Counted from the stretch's first letter, positions 23,934-32,933 are shown. The stretch: DNA of 52,497 nucleotides from a bacterium (GCA_023251935.1 JAHEXV010000010.1:1-52497), one strand, 5' to 3'. Numbers and translations: made by a program. The notes: generated by a model not told the origin, from the letters alone.

Positions 23934-25163
23934 CTAGGTCGCCTCGGGGTTCTCGACGATCGTCGCGACGCCCTGGCCGACGCCCACGCAGAGCGCGGCG
24001 ACGCCGTGGCGGGCGCCGCGCCGCCGCATCTCCCAGACGAGCGTCGTCAGCAGGCGGGCGCCGGAGCAGCCGAGTGGATGCCCGAGCGCGATCGCGCCCC
24101 CGTTGACGTTCAACCGCTCCTCCTCGATCCCCAGCTCCCCGGCGGAGGCGAGGACCTGGGCGGCGAACGCCTCGTTGATCTCGACCAGGTCGAGGTCGCC
24201 CACCTCCATCCCGGCGCCCTCGAGCGCTCGGCGGATCGCCGGCACCGGGCCGATGCCCATGTAGGCCGGGTCGACGCCCGCGATGCCGATCGAGACGATG
24301 CGCGCCAGGGGGCGGGCGCCGAGTGCCTCGGCGCGCTCGGCGGTGGTCAGCACGAGGCACGCCGCGCCGTCGTTGAGCGTGGACGCGTTGCCGGCGGTCA
24401 CCGTGCCGCCGTCGCGGAAGGCGGGGCGCAGGCCGGCGAGCTTCTCCAGCGAGGTGTCGGCGCGCGGGCCCTCGTCTGCCTCGACTGCGACCGGACCGTC
24501 GCGACCGCCGGGGGGCGGCGCCTCGACCGGGATAAGCTCGTCGGCGAACCGCCCCTCCTGAGCGGCGGCCACGGCGCGAGCATGGCTTTGAAGCGCGAAC
24601 CTGTCCTGCTCCGCGCGGGCGATGCCGTAGCGCTCGGCGACGTTCTCGGCCGTCTCGCCCATCGCCTCGGTCGAGTAGCGCTCCGCCATCTTCGGGTTGA
24701 CGAGGCGCCAGCCGAGCGAGGTGTCGTGCATCGTCTGCGGCCCGCGCGGCAGCCCGGCCTCCGGCTTCGGCACCACCCACGGGGCGCGGCTCATCGACTC
24801 CGCGCCGCCCGCCAGGTAGAGGTCGCCCTCGCCGAGGCGCAGCGCCCGCGAGGCCTGGTTGACCGCCTCGAGGCCGGACGCGCAGAGCCTGTTCACGGTC
24901 ACCCCGGGGACCTCGACCGGGAGGCCGGCCAGGAGCGCCGCCATCCGGGCGGCGTCCCGGTTGTCCTCGCCGGCCTGGTTGGCGGCGCCGAGGTAGACGT
25001 CGCGGATCTCGGCCGGGTCGATGCCGGTGCGCTCGACCGCCGCGGCGATCACACGAGCGGCGAGGTCGTCGGGCCGCACTCCCGCCAGGGCGCCGCGGTA
25101 GCGCCCCATCGGCGTGCGCACCGCGTCGATGACGAAAGCGTCTATGGTGTTCTCAGGGCCCAT
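23934..25163 (-). CDS. Acetyl-CoA C-acyltransferase (thiolase)
   Basis: 409 residues. Catalytic Cys in [11 protein letters not shown] (about 92), His in [16 protein letters not shown] (about 362) and second Cys in [10 protein letters not shown] (about 394). It splits 3-ketoacyl-CoA to acetyl-CoA and a shortened acyl-CoA, the last beta-oxidation step. Start ATG 25163 chosen because AGGAG lies 10 bases upstream; in-frame starts further up lack a fitting site. The start codon shares CCATGG with the divergent gene at 25162, so the two start codons overlap head to head. Confidence 0.94.
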   Translation of the reverse strand: MGPENTIDAFVIDAVRTPMGRYRGALAGVRPDDLAARVIAAAVERTGIDPAEIRDVYLGAANQAGEDNRDAARMAALLAGLPVEVPGVTVNRLCASGLEAVNQASRALRLGEGDLYLAGGAESMSRAPWVVPKPEAGLPRGPQTMHDTSLGWRLVNPKMAERYSTEAMGETAENVAERYGIARAEQDRFALQSHARAVAAAQEGRFADELIPVEAPPPGGRDGPVAVEADEGPRADTSLEKLAGLRPAFRDGGTVTAGNASTLNDGAACLVLTTAERAEALGARPLARIVSIGIAGVDPAYMGIGPVPAIRRALEGAGMEVGDLDLVEINEAFAAQVLASAGELGIEEERLNVNGGAIALGHPLGCSGARLLTTLVWEMRRRGARHGVAALCVGVGQGVATIVENPEAT

Positions 25164-25485
25164 GGACTTCATTCTCCTAAGCCTGGGGATGATCGGCTTC
25201 ATCGTCCTCGTCCTCGTCCTTTTGGCCCGGGCCTATCCGGGCAGCGGGGCCGATCTCGTCGATTGGCGCCCGACCCGCTCCTACGAGGACGAGGCGCGGC
25301 TGGAGACCGACGACATCGAGCAGATGATCGAGGCTCAGAACGCGATGCGCCGGCGGCGCGGCGAGCGCGACCTGACCCGAGCCGACGCATCCCGGATGGC
25401 GAGGGAGGACCAGGCGATCCGGGAGCGCCAGCGAAGCTCCTACGACGATCGGCTGGACGAGCTCGAGGACGAGCTCGGCGTCTGA
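25162..25485 (+). CDS. Small single-pass membrane protein with charged tail
   Basis: 107 residues. One N-terminal membrane helix (about 3-24, [19 protein letters not shown]) and a highly charged, probably helical tail ([34 protein letters not shown]). No family recognised. The ATG lies inside CCATGG shared with the thiolase start on the other strand. An in-frame ATG at 25144 would overlap the thiolase further. The next plus-strand gene follows after 28 bases. Confidence 0.6.
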   Translation: MDFILLSLGMIGFIVLVLVLLARAYPGSGADLVDWRPTRSYEDEARLETDDIEQMIEAQNAMRRRRGERDLTRADASRMAREDQAIRERQRSSYDDRLDELEDELGV

Positions 25486-25513
25486 CGTGGCCGCCTCCCC
25501 GGCGTAGCCCGGC

Positions 25514-26011
25514 GTGGCGCGAGCGCTGATCGTCGGCTGCGGGTGCCGAGGCCAGGCGCTGGGGACGCGCCTGGTCGCCGCCGGCTGGCAGGTTCGCGGG
25601 ACGACCCGCAGCGCCGGCGCCTCCGAGGACATCCTGGCGGCTGGGCTCGAGGCGGCGGTGGCCGACCCCGACCGGGTCGCCTCGATCCTCGACCAGGTCG
25701 GCGACGTGGCGCTGGTCTTCTGGCTGCTCGGATCGGCGGTCGGCGACCCCGAGACCGTGGCCGCCGTCCATGGCCCGCGTCTCGAGCGGCTGCTCGAGAA
25801 GCTCGTCGACACCCCGGTGCGCGGGTTCGTGTACGAGGCCGCGGGCCGCGTCCCGCGCCGCCACCTGGACGGCGGGGCCGAGCTGGTTCGGGCGGCGGGC
25901 GAGAGGTGGCGGATCCCGGTCGCCGCCGTCGAGGCGGACCCCGGCGATTGGGAGGCGTGGACCGAGGCGATGCTGGCCGCCGCCGAGCGGCTGCTCGGGG
26001 GCCGTGCCTGA
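25514..26011 (+). CDS. Short NAD(P)-binding Rossmann-fold protein
   Basis: 165 residues. An N-terminal GCGCRGQALGTRL (about 8-20) is a dinucleotide-binding glycine loop of the NAD-dependent epimerase type, followed by TTRSAGASEDI as the second strand. The rest is short compared with true epimerases, and no Tyr-x-x-x-Lys is seen, so it may be only a binding protein. GTG start at 25514 without clear ribosome site. Located between the small membrane protein and the sulfurtransferase. Confidence 0.65.
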   Translation: MARALIVGCGCRGQALGTRLVAAGWQVRGTTRSAGASEDILAAGLEAAVADPDRVASILDQVGDVALVFWLLGSAVGDPETVAAVHGPRLERLLEKLVDTPVRGFVYEAAGRVPRRHLDGGAELVRAAGERWRIPVAAVEADPGDWEAWTEAMLAAAERLLGGRA

Positions 26012-26096
26012 GCCCGCCGCCCGTGCCAGAGGCATCGAAACAGAATCCCCTAAACTCGGATAAGGATTTATGCAATTAGGAACGGAGGTAAGCGAG

Positions 26097-26942
26097 ATGG
26101 CCGATTACGCCAAGGACGTGCTGGTCGATACCGACTGGGTCTCCGAGCACCTCGGCGACGACTCGATCCGGATCGTCGAGGTCGATGAGAACCCGGCGCT
26201 CTACGCCGAGGCCCACATCCCCGGGGCGATCGGGTTCGACTGGAAGCGTGACCTCCAGGACCAGGTGAAGCGCGACTTCCTGGACCCGGTCAAGTTCGGC
26301 CGGCTGATGGGCGGACGAGGAATCTCCAACGACCACACGGTCGTCCTCTACGGCGATCGCAACAACTGGTTCGCGGCCTACACGTACTGGTACTTCCTCT
26401 ACTACGGCCACGACAAGGTCAAGCTGGTGAACGGACCGCGGGAGAAGTGGATCTCCGAGGGACATGAGACGACAACCGAGGTGCCGAGCTACCCGGAGGC
26501 GAGCTTCGAGGCGAAGTCCGGCGACGAGTCGATCCGCGCCCGGCGCGAGGAGGTGCTCGAGGCGCTCAACAACGGCACCAGCCTGGTCGACGTCCGCAGC
26601 CCTCAAGAGTACTCCGGCGAGTTGATCGCGATGGCCGGCTACGAGCAGGAGGGCGCCCAGCGCTCCGGACACATCCCCGGCGCCGCCTCGGTGCCCTGGG
26701 CCCAGGCGGTGAACGAGGACGGGACCTTCAAGTCAGCGGATGAGCTCCGCGAGCTGTACACGTCAACGGGGGTGATCCAGGACGGCAACCCGGTGATCGC
26801 CTACTGCCGGATCGGCGAGCGCTCCGCGCACACCTGGTTCGTCCTCCACGAGCTCTTGGGCCTCGATGGGATCGAGAACTACGACGGCTCGTGGACGGAG
26901 TGGGGGAGCCTGGTCGACGTCCCGATCGAGAAGGACGTCTAG
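26097..26942 (+). CDS. Thiosulfate/3-mercaptopyruvate sulfurtransferase (tandem rhodanese)
   Basis: 281 residues, two rhodanese domains. The first has HIPGAIGFDW, the second LVDVRSPQEYSGE. The catalytic cysteine is C237 in the loop CRIGERSAHTWF, matching actinobacterial CysA/SseA enzymes. It transfers sulfane sulfur from thiosulfate (or mercaptopyruvate) to cyanide or thiol acceptors. ATG 26097 has a strong ribosome site (ACGGAGG, 8 bases away). Convergent with the Nudix gene 8 bases further on. Confidence 0.94.
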   Translation: MADYAKDVLVDTDWVSEHLGDDSIRIVEVDENPALYAEAHIPGAIGFDWKRDLQDQVKRDFLDPVKFGRLMGGRGISNDHTVVLYGDRNNWFAAYTYWYFLYYGHDKVKLVNGPREKWISEGHETTTEVPSYPEASFEAKSGDESIRARREEVLEALNNGTSLVDVRSPQEYSGELIAMAGYEQEGAQRSGHIPGAASVPWAQAVNEDGTFKSADELRELYTSTGVIQDGNPVIAYCRIGERSAHTWFVLHELLGLDGIENYDGSWTEWGSLVDVPIEKDV

Positions 26943-26950
26943 GCGCGCGA

Positions 26951-27520
26951 CTACCGCAGCGCCTCGAGCCGCTCGAGGAGATCGGCCAGGATCCGGGCGG
27001 TGGCGCCCCAGATCAGGTGCTCGCCGACGACGTAGGTCGGGGTGCGGATCGGGACGCCGCGCCGGACCAGGCGGCGCATCGCGAACCCGGCCCGGAGCTC
27101 CTCGAGCCGGAAGAGCAGCACCGCGGCGACCTCGTCGGGGCTCGGCCGGAAGCGGAGGTCCTCGGGGATCAGGCCGACGAACGGGTGGACCTTGTAGCCG
27201 GTCACGAAGGTGCCCACCGGTGGCAGCGCGCCCACCACCTCGACCTGGGCCGGCTCGAGGCCGATCTCCTCGTGGGACTCGCGAAGGGCGGTCGCCAGCA
27301 GCTCCTCCTCGGCGGTGTCCTGGCGCCCTCCCGGAAAGGAGATCTCGCCGGCGTGGCGGCGCAGGTCGCGCCGGCGCTCCGTGAACACGAGCCCGGGGCT
27401 GGCCGGGTGCCCGAACATCGCCAGCAGCACCGCGGCGTCGGTGGAGCCCGGGGCGCGCATGGCCTGTGCCTCCTCGGGGGCGAGCAGGGCGCTGCTCAGC
27501 GAGCCGGCGAGCTCATCCAC
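26951..27520 (-). CDS. CoA pyrophosphatase-type Nudix hydrolase
   Basis: 189 residues. The Nudix box is complete: GGRQDTAEEE followed by LLATALRESHEEIGL, with the REUxEE glutamates. The CoA-family motif sits directly before it (RRRDLRRHAGEISFPGG). It likely cleaves CoA or acyl-CoA into phosphopantetheine and 3',5'-ADP, controlling CoA levels; this fits the acyl-CoA genes nearby but is inference. GTG start at 27520 overlaps the MFS gene end by 8 bases. Confidence 0.88.
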   Translation of the reverse strand: MDELAGSLSSALLAPEEAQAMRAPGSTDAAVLLAMFGHPASPGLVFTERRRDLRRHAGEISFPGGRQDTAEEELLATALRESHEEIGLEPAQVEVVGALPPVGTFVTGYKVHPFVGLIPEDLRFRPSPDEVAAVLLFRLEELRAGFAMRRLVRRGVPIRTPTYVVGEHLIWGATARILADLLERLEALR

Positions 27521-28757
27521 TCGGTGAAGTATCGCGGCCGCGGCTGCGGGCCAGCGACCAAGTCGCCGCCAGGGCGACGGCGAGGCCGCCGACGCCCGCG
27601 ATCACGAGCACGGCCCGCGCGGAGGTGACGTCGATCAAGACGCCGCCGACCAGGGCGGCGATGCCGGCGCCGGCGTTCGCCGCGGTGACCGTGAGCCCGA
27701 AGACTCGACCGAGCATCTCGCGGGGCACACGCTGCTGGATCAGGGTCTCGTTGGCGACGTTGTCGATGCCGTTGCCGGCTCCCGCCAGGCCCTGGAACGG
27801 GATCACGAAGCCGATCGCCGGGGAGAGCCCGGTGAAGAGGGTGCCGATGCCGGTGATCGCGAGGCCGCCGATATAGAGCCCGACCGGCGAGAAGCGTCGA
27901 TGGCCGAGCAGCGCGAGCGCGCCGACGACCATGCCGACGCCGAAGGCCGTCGAGGCGAAGCCGAAGGCGACCGGGCCGTCGCCGAGCGTGTTCTGGACCA
28001 GGAACACGAGGGCGACGTTGTCCATCGCCAGGAAGATCAGGCCGAAGAACAGGGTCAGGATCACGACGCGGGTGAGCGGGTGGCCCATCGCGAAGCGGAA
28101 CCCCTCGCGGGTCTCGGCCAGCACGCCGTCGGGACCGTCGGGGTCGGCCTCCCGCCGGGGAGGGCTCGGGACCAGTGAGGTGAGCAGGGCCGAGACGCCG
28201 AAGGTCGCGGCGTTCACCCACAGCGCCAGCTCGGCGCCGCCGGCGGCGAACAGAAGCCCGCCGACCAGGGGGCCCGCGGCGATCTGCATGTTGAACGCGG
28301 TCCCGATCAGCGAGTTGGCGCTCAGCAGCTCCTCCTGCTCGACCAGGTTCGGGAGCATCGCCGTGCGGGCGGGCGAGTAGACCGTCGTCAGCAGGGTGGC
28401 GAGCGCGGTCAGCGCGATGATCGCCGCGAACGGCGGCAGCAGCGCGATCGCCCCGTACAGCGCCGTCTGCCCGAGGTCGCAGCCGATCATCAGCCGCCTC
28501 AGGTCGGTGCGGTCGGCGATCGTCCCGGCGAGCGGGCCGAGCAGCCGGGGGACCGTGAGCGCGACCAGGATCGCGGCGACCGCGATCCCCGTTCCCTGCG
28601 AATCCTCGGCGTAGAGGATCAGCGCGGTGAGCGCGGCGCCCGTGCCCGTGTAGGACAGGGTCAGCGCCAGCCACAGGTTGCGAAAGCCGGCGCGCTCGCG
28701 CAGCAGGGCCAGGGCGCTCAGCCTCCCGGGGGCGGGCGCGGCGTGACGCTGGGGCAT
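27513..28757 (-). CDS. MFS transporter, EntS/MFS_3-like exporter
   Basis: 414 residues, twelve membrane helices. The loop 2-3 motif GTIADRTDLRRLM and the later ANETLIQQRVPREMLGRVFGL stretch are typical of the EntS-like MFS_3 exporters. Substrate unknown. ATG 28757 has CGGAGGGA upstream, a strong ribosome site. It is 19 bases after the SDR stop and overlaps the Nudix gene, so SDR, MFS and Nudix form one likely transcript. Confidence 0.88.
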   Translation of the reverse strand: MPQRHAAPAPGRLSALALLRERAGFRNLWLALTLSYTGTGAALTALILYAEDSQGTGIAVAAILVALTVPRLLGPLAGTIADRTDLRRLMIGCDLGQTALYGAIALLPPFAAIIALTALATLLTTVYSPARTAMLPNLVEQEELLSANSLIGTAFNMQIAAGPLVGGLLFAAGGAELALWVNAATFGVSALLTSLVPSPPRREADPDGPDGVLAETREGFRFAMGHPLTRVVILTLFFGLIFLAMDNVALVFLVQNTLGDGPVAFGFASTAFGVGMVVGALALLGHRRFSPVGLYIGGLAITGIGTLFTGLSPAIGFVIPFQGLAGAGNGIDNVANETLIQQRVPREMLGRVFGLTVTAANAGAGIAALVGGVLIDVTSARAVLVIAGVGGLAVALAATWSLARSRGRDTSPSG

Positions 28758-28776
28758 TAGCCGTCCCTCCGGGGCA

Positions 28777-29574
28777 CTAAATGATCACCTGCACGGTGCC
28801 CCCGTCCACGCTCCAGGCGGCGCCGGCGACGTAGGAGGCGCGCTCCGAGCACAGGAAGACGATCGCGTCGGCGATCTCAGAGGCCTCGGCCAGGCGGCCG
28901 ATCGGGCGACCGGCGCCGGCCGCGGCGAGCGCCTCGTCGCGACCCTGACCGTGGATCTCGGCGGACTGGTCGAGGAGGCCGCCGGGGGCCATCCAGAGCT
29001 CGGTCGCGGTCGGTCCCGGGCAGATCGCGTTGACGAGCACGCCCTGCCTCGCGTAGGCGTCGGCGAACACCCGTGACAGCGATAGCTCCGCCGCCTTGGT
29101 CACCGAGTACTCGGGGGTCATCCCCGAGGGCCGCTTGGCGGCCGACGAGCAGACGTTGACGACTCGCCCCCAGCCGCGCTCGACCATCCCCGGGATCGCC
29201 GCGCGCATCGCCCGCATCGGCGCCAGGACGTTGACCTCCCAGGCGGGCTGCCAGTCCTCGTCGGGGACCTGGTCGAGGGGGCGGCGCTTGGCGCTGCCGG
29301 CGTTGTTGACCAGCACGTCGAGGCGGTCGAAGCGCTCGGTCGCGGCGGCGGCCATCCGCTCTCCCGCGTCGGCCGCGGTGACGTCGAGGACCAGGCCCGC
29401 GGCCTCGCCTCCCAGGCTCGCGCACCCGGCGGCCGCCTCGTCGACGGCATCCGCGGAGCGGGCGACGATCAGCACCCGGGCGCCCTCGGCGCAGAGCCGC
29501 CGGGCGACCTCGAGCCCGATTCCCCGGCTGGCGCCGGTGACGACGCACGCCCTGCCCTCGAGCCCCAGATCCAT
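28777..29574 (-). CDS. Short-chain dehydrogenase/reductase
   Basis: 265 residues. Cofactor loop TGASRGIG (about 14-21), NNAG (about 89), and the catalytic Ser-Tyr-Lys: S in CSSAAKRPSG, then YSVTK (about 155-159). The C-terminus SYVAGAAWSVDGGTVQVII is typical of classical SDRs. It reduces or oxidises an unknown alcohol/ketone with NAD(P)(H). Start at ATG 29574. First gene of the SDR-MFS-Nudix group; a small hairpin separates it from the OsmC gene. Confidence 0.92.
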   Translation of the reverse strand: MDLGLEGRACVVTGASRGIGLEVARRLCAEGARVLIVARSADAVDEAAAGCASLGGEAAGLVLDVTAADAGERMAAAATERFDRLDVLVNNAGSAKRRPLDQVPDEDWQPAWEVNVLAPMRAMRAAIPGMVERGWGRVVNVCSSAAKRPSGMTPEYSVTKAAELSLSRVFADAYARQGVLVNAICPGPTATELWMAPGGLLDQSAEIHGQGRDEALAAAGAGRPIGRLAEASEIADAIVFLCSERASYVAGAAWSVDGGTVQVII

Positions 29575-29582
29575 CAGCGAGC

Positions 29583-29599
29583 GGCAGCCGAGGGCTGCC
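29583..29599 (-). terminator. Short hairpin between the OsmC and SDR genes
   Basis: GGCAGCC and GGCTGCC pair over 7 bp with a GAG loop. It begins at the base after the OsmC stop and lies 8 bases before the SDR start, so it may end or attenuate the upstream transcript. No T-run. Confidence 0.45.
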
Positions 29600-30004
29600 C
29601 TAGACGACCTCGACCCGGTCGTTGATCGTCACCTCGCGCTCGTGGCTCAGCGCCCGGTGGACGGGGCACTTGGTGGCAATCACCCGGAGCCGCTCGATCT
29701 GCTCGTCGGAGAGGGCGCGGGGGAGCTTCAGCGTGACCGCGAAGGATTGCGGCACGCCCGACGGCCCGTACTCCATTTCGACCCCGACCTCGACGTCCCC
29801 CAGCTCCCAGCCCTTGCGCTCCGCGTACATCTCGGTGGTGATCGCCGTGCAGGCGGCGAGCGCGGCCGCCAGGGTGCGGGTGGGGGAGGGGCCCTGGTCG
29901 GCTCCGCCGGCCTGCTTCGGCTCGTCGATCACCAGCCGGTGGCCCCCCTCGATCTCGACCTCGTGGGCGAAGCCCTCGCGGCGGCGGGCGGTGACCCTAA
30001 CCAT
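29600..30004 (-). CDS. OsmC/Ohr-type peroxiredoxin
   Basis: 134 residues. The two reactive cysteines are present, in LAACTAITTEMYAERKG (about 56) and IATKCPVHRAL (about 113). OsmC proteins reduce organic hydroperoxides with dihydrolipoyl-protein or another thiol as donor. ATG 30004 chosen: the longer frame begins inside the upstream gene, and ATGGTTAG here overlaps that gene's stop by 8 bases, indicating coupling. Confidence 0.9.
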   Translation of the reverse strand: MVRVTARRREGFAHEVEIEGGHRLVIDEPKQAGGADQGPSPTRTLAAALAACTAITTEMYAERKGWELGDVEVGVEMEYGPSGVPQSFAVTLKLPRALSDEQIERLRVIATKCPVHRALSHEREVTINDRVEVV

Positions 30005-30575
30005 CGGCGCGCTCCGCGCCGCGGCCTTCGAACAGCTCGGGCTCATCGACGTCGGCGACCCGCGCCATCGCGAACGCCAGGTCCGAGGCGCGGTTCAGGT
30101 AGCGGAGGACCGCGGGCGAGGCGAGCCCTTCCGTCTCCTTGAGCGCCACGACGCGCCGCTCGGCGCGGCGGATCGCGGTGCGCGCGACGTCGAGCTGCGC
30201 CGACAGGGTAGTGCCCCCGGCGATCACGAAGTGAGGGGGGAGGTCCACTTGGTCCATGTAGCGATCGATCAGCGGCTCGAGCGCGTCGACCATCGCGTCG
30301 GTGACTCGGCTGACGCCGTCCTCGAGCCTGCCCTGCGCCGCGGGCGCCGTCGCCAGCTCGGCCCCGGCCACGAACAGCTCTCGCTGGAGGCGCAGCAGGT
30401 CGGCGGCGAGCTCGGAGTCGTCAGGGCCACACAGCGAGCGCCCGACCCCCAGCGCCGCGCTCGCCTCGTCGATCGAGCCGTAGGCCTCGGTTCGCGCGTC
30501 GGTCTTCGGGACGCGGCCCCCGTACCACAGGCCGGTGGTGCCGTCGTCGCCCTTCCTGGTGTAGATCCGGGTCAC
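29997..30575 (-). CDS. Cob(I)alamin adenosyltransferase, PduO type
   Basis: 192 residues, a helical bundle. The ATP-binding N-terminal motif YTRKGDDGTTGL and the motifs RTAIRRAERRVVAL (about 134) and YLNRASDLAFAMAR (about 158) are those of PduO-type ATR. It makes adenosylcobalamin from ATP and cob(I)alamin, for B12-dependent mutases not seen here. GTG start at 30575 with TAGGGT 9 bases upstream and no ribosome site. Coupled to the OsmC gene; follows the DUF1015 gene by 33 bases. Confidence 0.93.
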   Translation of the reverse strand: MTRIYTRKGDDGTTGLWYGGRVPKTDARTEAYGSIDEASAALGVGRSLCGPDDSELAADLLRLQRELFVAGAELATAPAAQGRLEDGVSRVTDAMVDALEPLIDRYMDQVDLPPHFVIAGGTTLSAQLDVARTAIRRAERRVVALKETEGLASPAVLRYLNRASDLAFAMARVADVDEPELFEGRGAERADG

Positions 30576-30608
30576 CGACCGACGACCCTAACGAACGCGG
30601 CGGGCGGC

Positions 30609-31862
30609 TCAGCTGAGCGGATTGAAGACGATCCCGGTCAGCAGCTTGGGGAAGAAGTAGGTCGACTTGGGGGGCATCGTCTCGCCCTCGGCGGCCACCT
30701 CGCGGACCTGCTCGACGGGCGTCGGGCGAAGCAGGAAGGCGGCCTCGCACTGGCCCGCGTCGAGCCGTCGCAGGGCGGCGGCGACCCCGGTCGCGTAGGC
30801 GAGCCCGCGCTTGGCCGCGATGTCGGCGTCGCTCATCCCGAGGGTGCGCCTCAGGACCAGCTCCTCGAGGATCACGGCGTCGAGCCGCCGGTAGGCCTGC
30901 GGGCGGTCGGCGAGCGCCCGGTCGAGCGCCGCCGGGTCCTTGAGGCGAAGGCGAAGGGGGCGCCGGGAGTGGGCATCGAGGTAGCCGAAGACCCCGATTC
31001 CCTCGACGCCCGTGGGATCGAGGTCGTCCTCGCCCACCTCCTCGACGTCGAAGTGCTCGCCGATCCCGGCGGCGAGCCGCTCTCGGGCGGGGGCGTCCAG
31101 GGCGTCGAGCAGGCGGTGGGTCGCGAAGACGGTCAGGCCCGGGTCCTCGAGCGAGACCAGGCAGGCCAGGGTGTAGCGGTGGGGGCCGTCGCCGCCGATC
31201 TCCTCGGCGTAGATGCGGGCGGTCTCGTAGCGATGGTGCCCGTCGGCGATCAGCAGCTCGGCGTCGGCGAGGGCGGCGCCGACCGAGTTGTGGAGCGATG
31301 GGTCGAAGAGGCGCCACACCCGGTGGACGGTGCCGTCGTCGTCGGTCACCTCGCCCCAGGGCCGAGAATGGAGGTGCGGGGCGATCAGATCCCAGGCGTT
31401 GCCGGGATGGAGGGCGAAGATCGGGGAGAGGTTGTGGCGGGTGGCCCGGGTGAGCCGCAGGCGATCCTCCTTCGGGCCGGGCTGGGTGCGCTCGTGGGGG
31501 CGCACCAGGCCGGGGCCGTAGTCGGTCACCCGGATGCGGGCGAGGAAGCCGTGCCGGGTGCGGGGCGCGCCGTCGGGGCCGGTGTAGTCCTGGGTCAGCG
31601 CCCAGATCGCGGGCTCGCGATCGGCGGCCAGGATTCCCTGGAGCGTCCACTGCTCGAGGGTCTCCGCCGCGTGCTCGTAGGGATCGCCGCCCGCGGGCGC
31701 CTGCGGGAGGTCGATCTCGACCACGTTGAACGGCGAGCGCGCGAGCAGCTCGGCTCGCCGCTCGGGGTCGATGACGTCGTAGGGGGGAGCGGTGACGTAG
31801 GCGAGCGACGGGATCGCGCTGAGGTTGTAGTGGAGCGCCGCGAGCGGCTTGACCTCGGCCAC
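30609..31862 (-). CDS. DUF1015 family protein (SerK-like)
   Basis: 417 residues. YVTAPPYDVIDPERRAEL at the N-terminus and IADGHHRYETA (about 217-227) are DUF1015 hallmarks, with MPPKSTYFFPKLLTGIVF at the end. An archaeal member of this family is an ADP-dependent serine kinase; the His-rich loop fits a phosphoryl-transfer site, but the activity here is inference. GTG 31862 with TAGGGT 6 bases upstream: leaderless-type start. Leads the DUF1015-PduO-OsmC series. Confidence 0.88.
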   Translation of the reverse strand: MAEVKPLAALHYNLSAIPSLAYVTAPPYDVIDPERRAELLARSPFNVVEIDLPQAPAGGDPYEHAAETLEQWTLQGILAADREPAIWALTQDYTGPDGAPRTRHGFLARIRVTDYGPGLVRPHERTQPGPKEDRLRLTRATRHNLSPIFALHPGNAWDLIAPHLHSRPWGEVTDDDGTVHRVWRLFDPSLHNSVGAALADAELLIADGHHRYETARIYAEEIGGDGPHRYTLACLVSLEDPGLTVFATHRLLDALDAPARERLAAGIGEHFDVEEVGEDDLDPTGVEGIGVFGYLDAHSRRPLRLRLKDPAALDRALADRPQAYRRLDAVILEELVLRRTLGMSDADIAAKRGLAYATGVAAALRRLDAGQCEAAFLLRPTPVEQVREVAAEGETMPPKSTYFFPKLLTGIVFNPLS

Positions 31863-31911
31863 GGCGGAACCCTACGAGATGCCGTCGGCCGCTCCGCGGT
31901 GCGTGAGCCCG

Positions 31912-32424
31912 CTAGCGGGTTGGCGTCCAGGGGTGGCGCCTGGGGATCCAGCGCGGGACGGCGCGCTTGTACTCGCGGTACTCCTCGCCGAACCGGCGCT
32001 CCAGGCCGGGTTCCTCGTGGAGCAGGAAGAACGCGTGGTTGATCGCCGAGAAGGCGGCGGCGAGGATCAGGATCGACCGCGAGCCGAACAGGGCGGCCTC
32101 GCCAAGCAGGGCGGCGAGCACCGCGGAGATCATCGGGTTGCGGACGTGCGCGTAGGGCCCCTCGACGACCAGGTGTCGGGTCGGGTCCCAGGGGGCCAGC
32201 GTTCCCTCGCCGACCCGCGAGAACAGGCGCACCGTCCACAGCCAGAGGGCGAGCCCGGCCGCGATCAGCGCCGCGCCGAGTGCCATGAGCAACGCGGCGG
32301 CGAGCCCGTCGAGGCCCCAGCCGATGTCGGGGCCGCTGCCCGCGATCAAAATGATCGCGGGCAGGACGACGGCCACGGTCCCCGGCAGCAGCGCGATCGC
32401 CCGGGCCTGGTGCCAGGCGCTCAT
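31912..32424 (-). CDS. Isoprenylcysteine carboxyl methyltransferase-like membrane protein
   Basis: 170 residues, four or five membrane helices. The conserved C-terminal part GPYAHVRNPMISAVL (about 90-104) and EPGLERRFGEEYREYKRAVPRWIPR is that of the ICMT/phospholipid methyltransferase family, which uses S-adenosylmethionine. The substrate in bacteria is usually unknown. Start ATG 32424, no clear ribosome site. It lies between tRNA-Pro and the DUF1015 gene. Confidence 0.85.
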   Translation of the reverse strand: MSAWHQARAIALLPGTVAVVLPAIILIAGSGPDIGWGLDGLAAALLMALGAALIAAGLALWLWTVRLFSRVGEGTLAPWDPTRHLVVEGPYAHVRNPMISAVLAALLGEAALFGSRSILILAAAFSAINHAFFLLHEEPGLERRFGEEYREYKRAVPRWIPRRHPWTPTR

Positions 32425-32501
32425 GCAGGTCGGGAGGTGCGAACGGGTTCAGGACTCACAGCGGGGACGGCCGCCCGGTTCCTGCCCGGGCCTTTGACGA
32501 G

Positions 32502-32575
32502 TCGGGGTGGGCGGATTCGAACCGCCGATCTCAGCTCCCCAAAAGCTGCGCGATACCAGGCTTCGCTACACCCCG
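32502..32575 (-). tRNA. tRNA-Pro (anticodon TGG)
   Basis: 74 bases folding as a cloverleaf: acceptor CGGGGTG/CACCCCG, D stem GCGA/TCGC, anticodon stem CAGCT/AGCTG with loop TTTGGGG (anticodon TGG, G37), and T arm GGCGG-TTCGAAT-CCGCC. Discriminator A; CCA is not encoded. The toxin-antitoxin genes lie directly upstream on the same strand. Confidence 0.96.
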
Positions 32576-32621
32576 GGGAGCAGCGAGTCTAGCCACTGGT
32601 CCTGCGTTCGATCGGTCCAGG

Positions 32622-32933
32622 CTAAGGATCGCGAAAGATCGAATGCGAGCCCACACGTCGCCAGCGGATGCCACTCTCCCCGCCGATCTCGACCCATTCG
32701 AATGTCGCACGTCCGTCTGGGTCGGTGAAGCTCCACGTCATCTCCCAGATACCCGGGGCTCCCTCGACATCCTTTACGCGCAGGCGTCCGGGCCAGGCGC
32801 TGCCGGGGCTCGCGACCTGTTGCTCTGCGCCTGGCGCGAAATCCTCCAGGACGACCCGCTTGAACTCGTCTTGGTCCGCGTCGTTCAGCCGCTGGAAGTC
32901 GCGCTTGAAATGCTCGGTCCGCTCGTATTTCAC
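32622..32933 (-). CDS. RelE/ParE-like toxin
   Basis: 103 residues. The N-terminal helix MKYERTEHFKRDFQRL, the middle strand GRLRVKDVEGAPGIWEMTW and the end WRRVGSHSIFRDP give the short alpha-beta pattern of the RelE/ParE superfamily, whose members cut mRNA at the ribosome or block gyrase. The basic C-terminal residues would be the active or binding part. GTG start overlaps the antitoxin stop (GTGA). Which branch it belongs to is unclear. Confidence 0.72.
   Translation of the reverse strand: MKYERTEHFKRDFQRLNDADQDEFKRVVLEDFAPGAEQQVASPGSAWPGRLRVKDVEGAPGIWEMTWSFTDPDGRATFEWVEIGGESGIRWRRVGSHSIFRDP

Noticed and set aside
29622-32042. Plus-strand open frame of about 806 codons
   Set aside because: It runs opposite OsmC, PduO and DUF1015, all with full family motifs and coupled starts. 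No recognisable domain.
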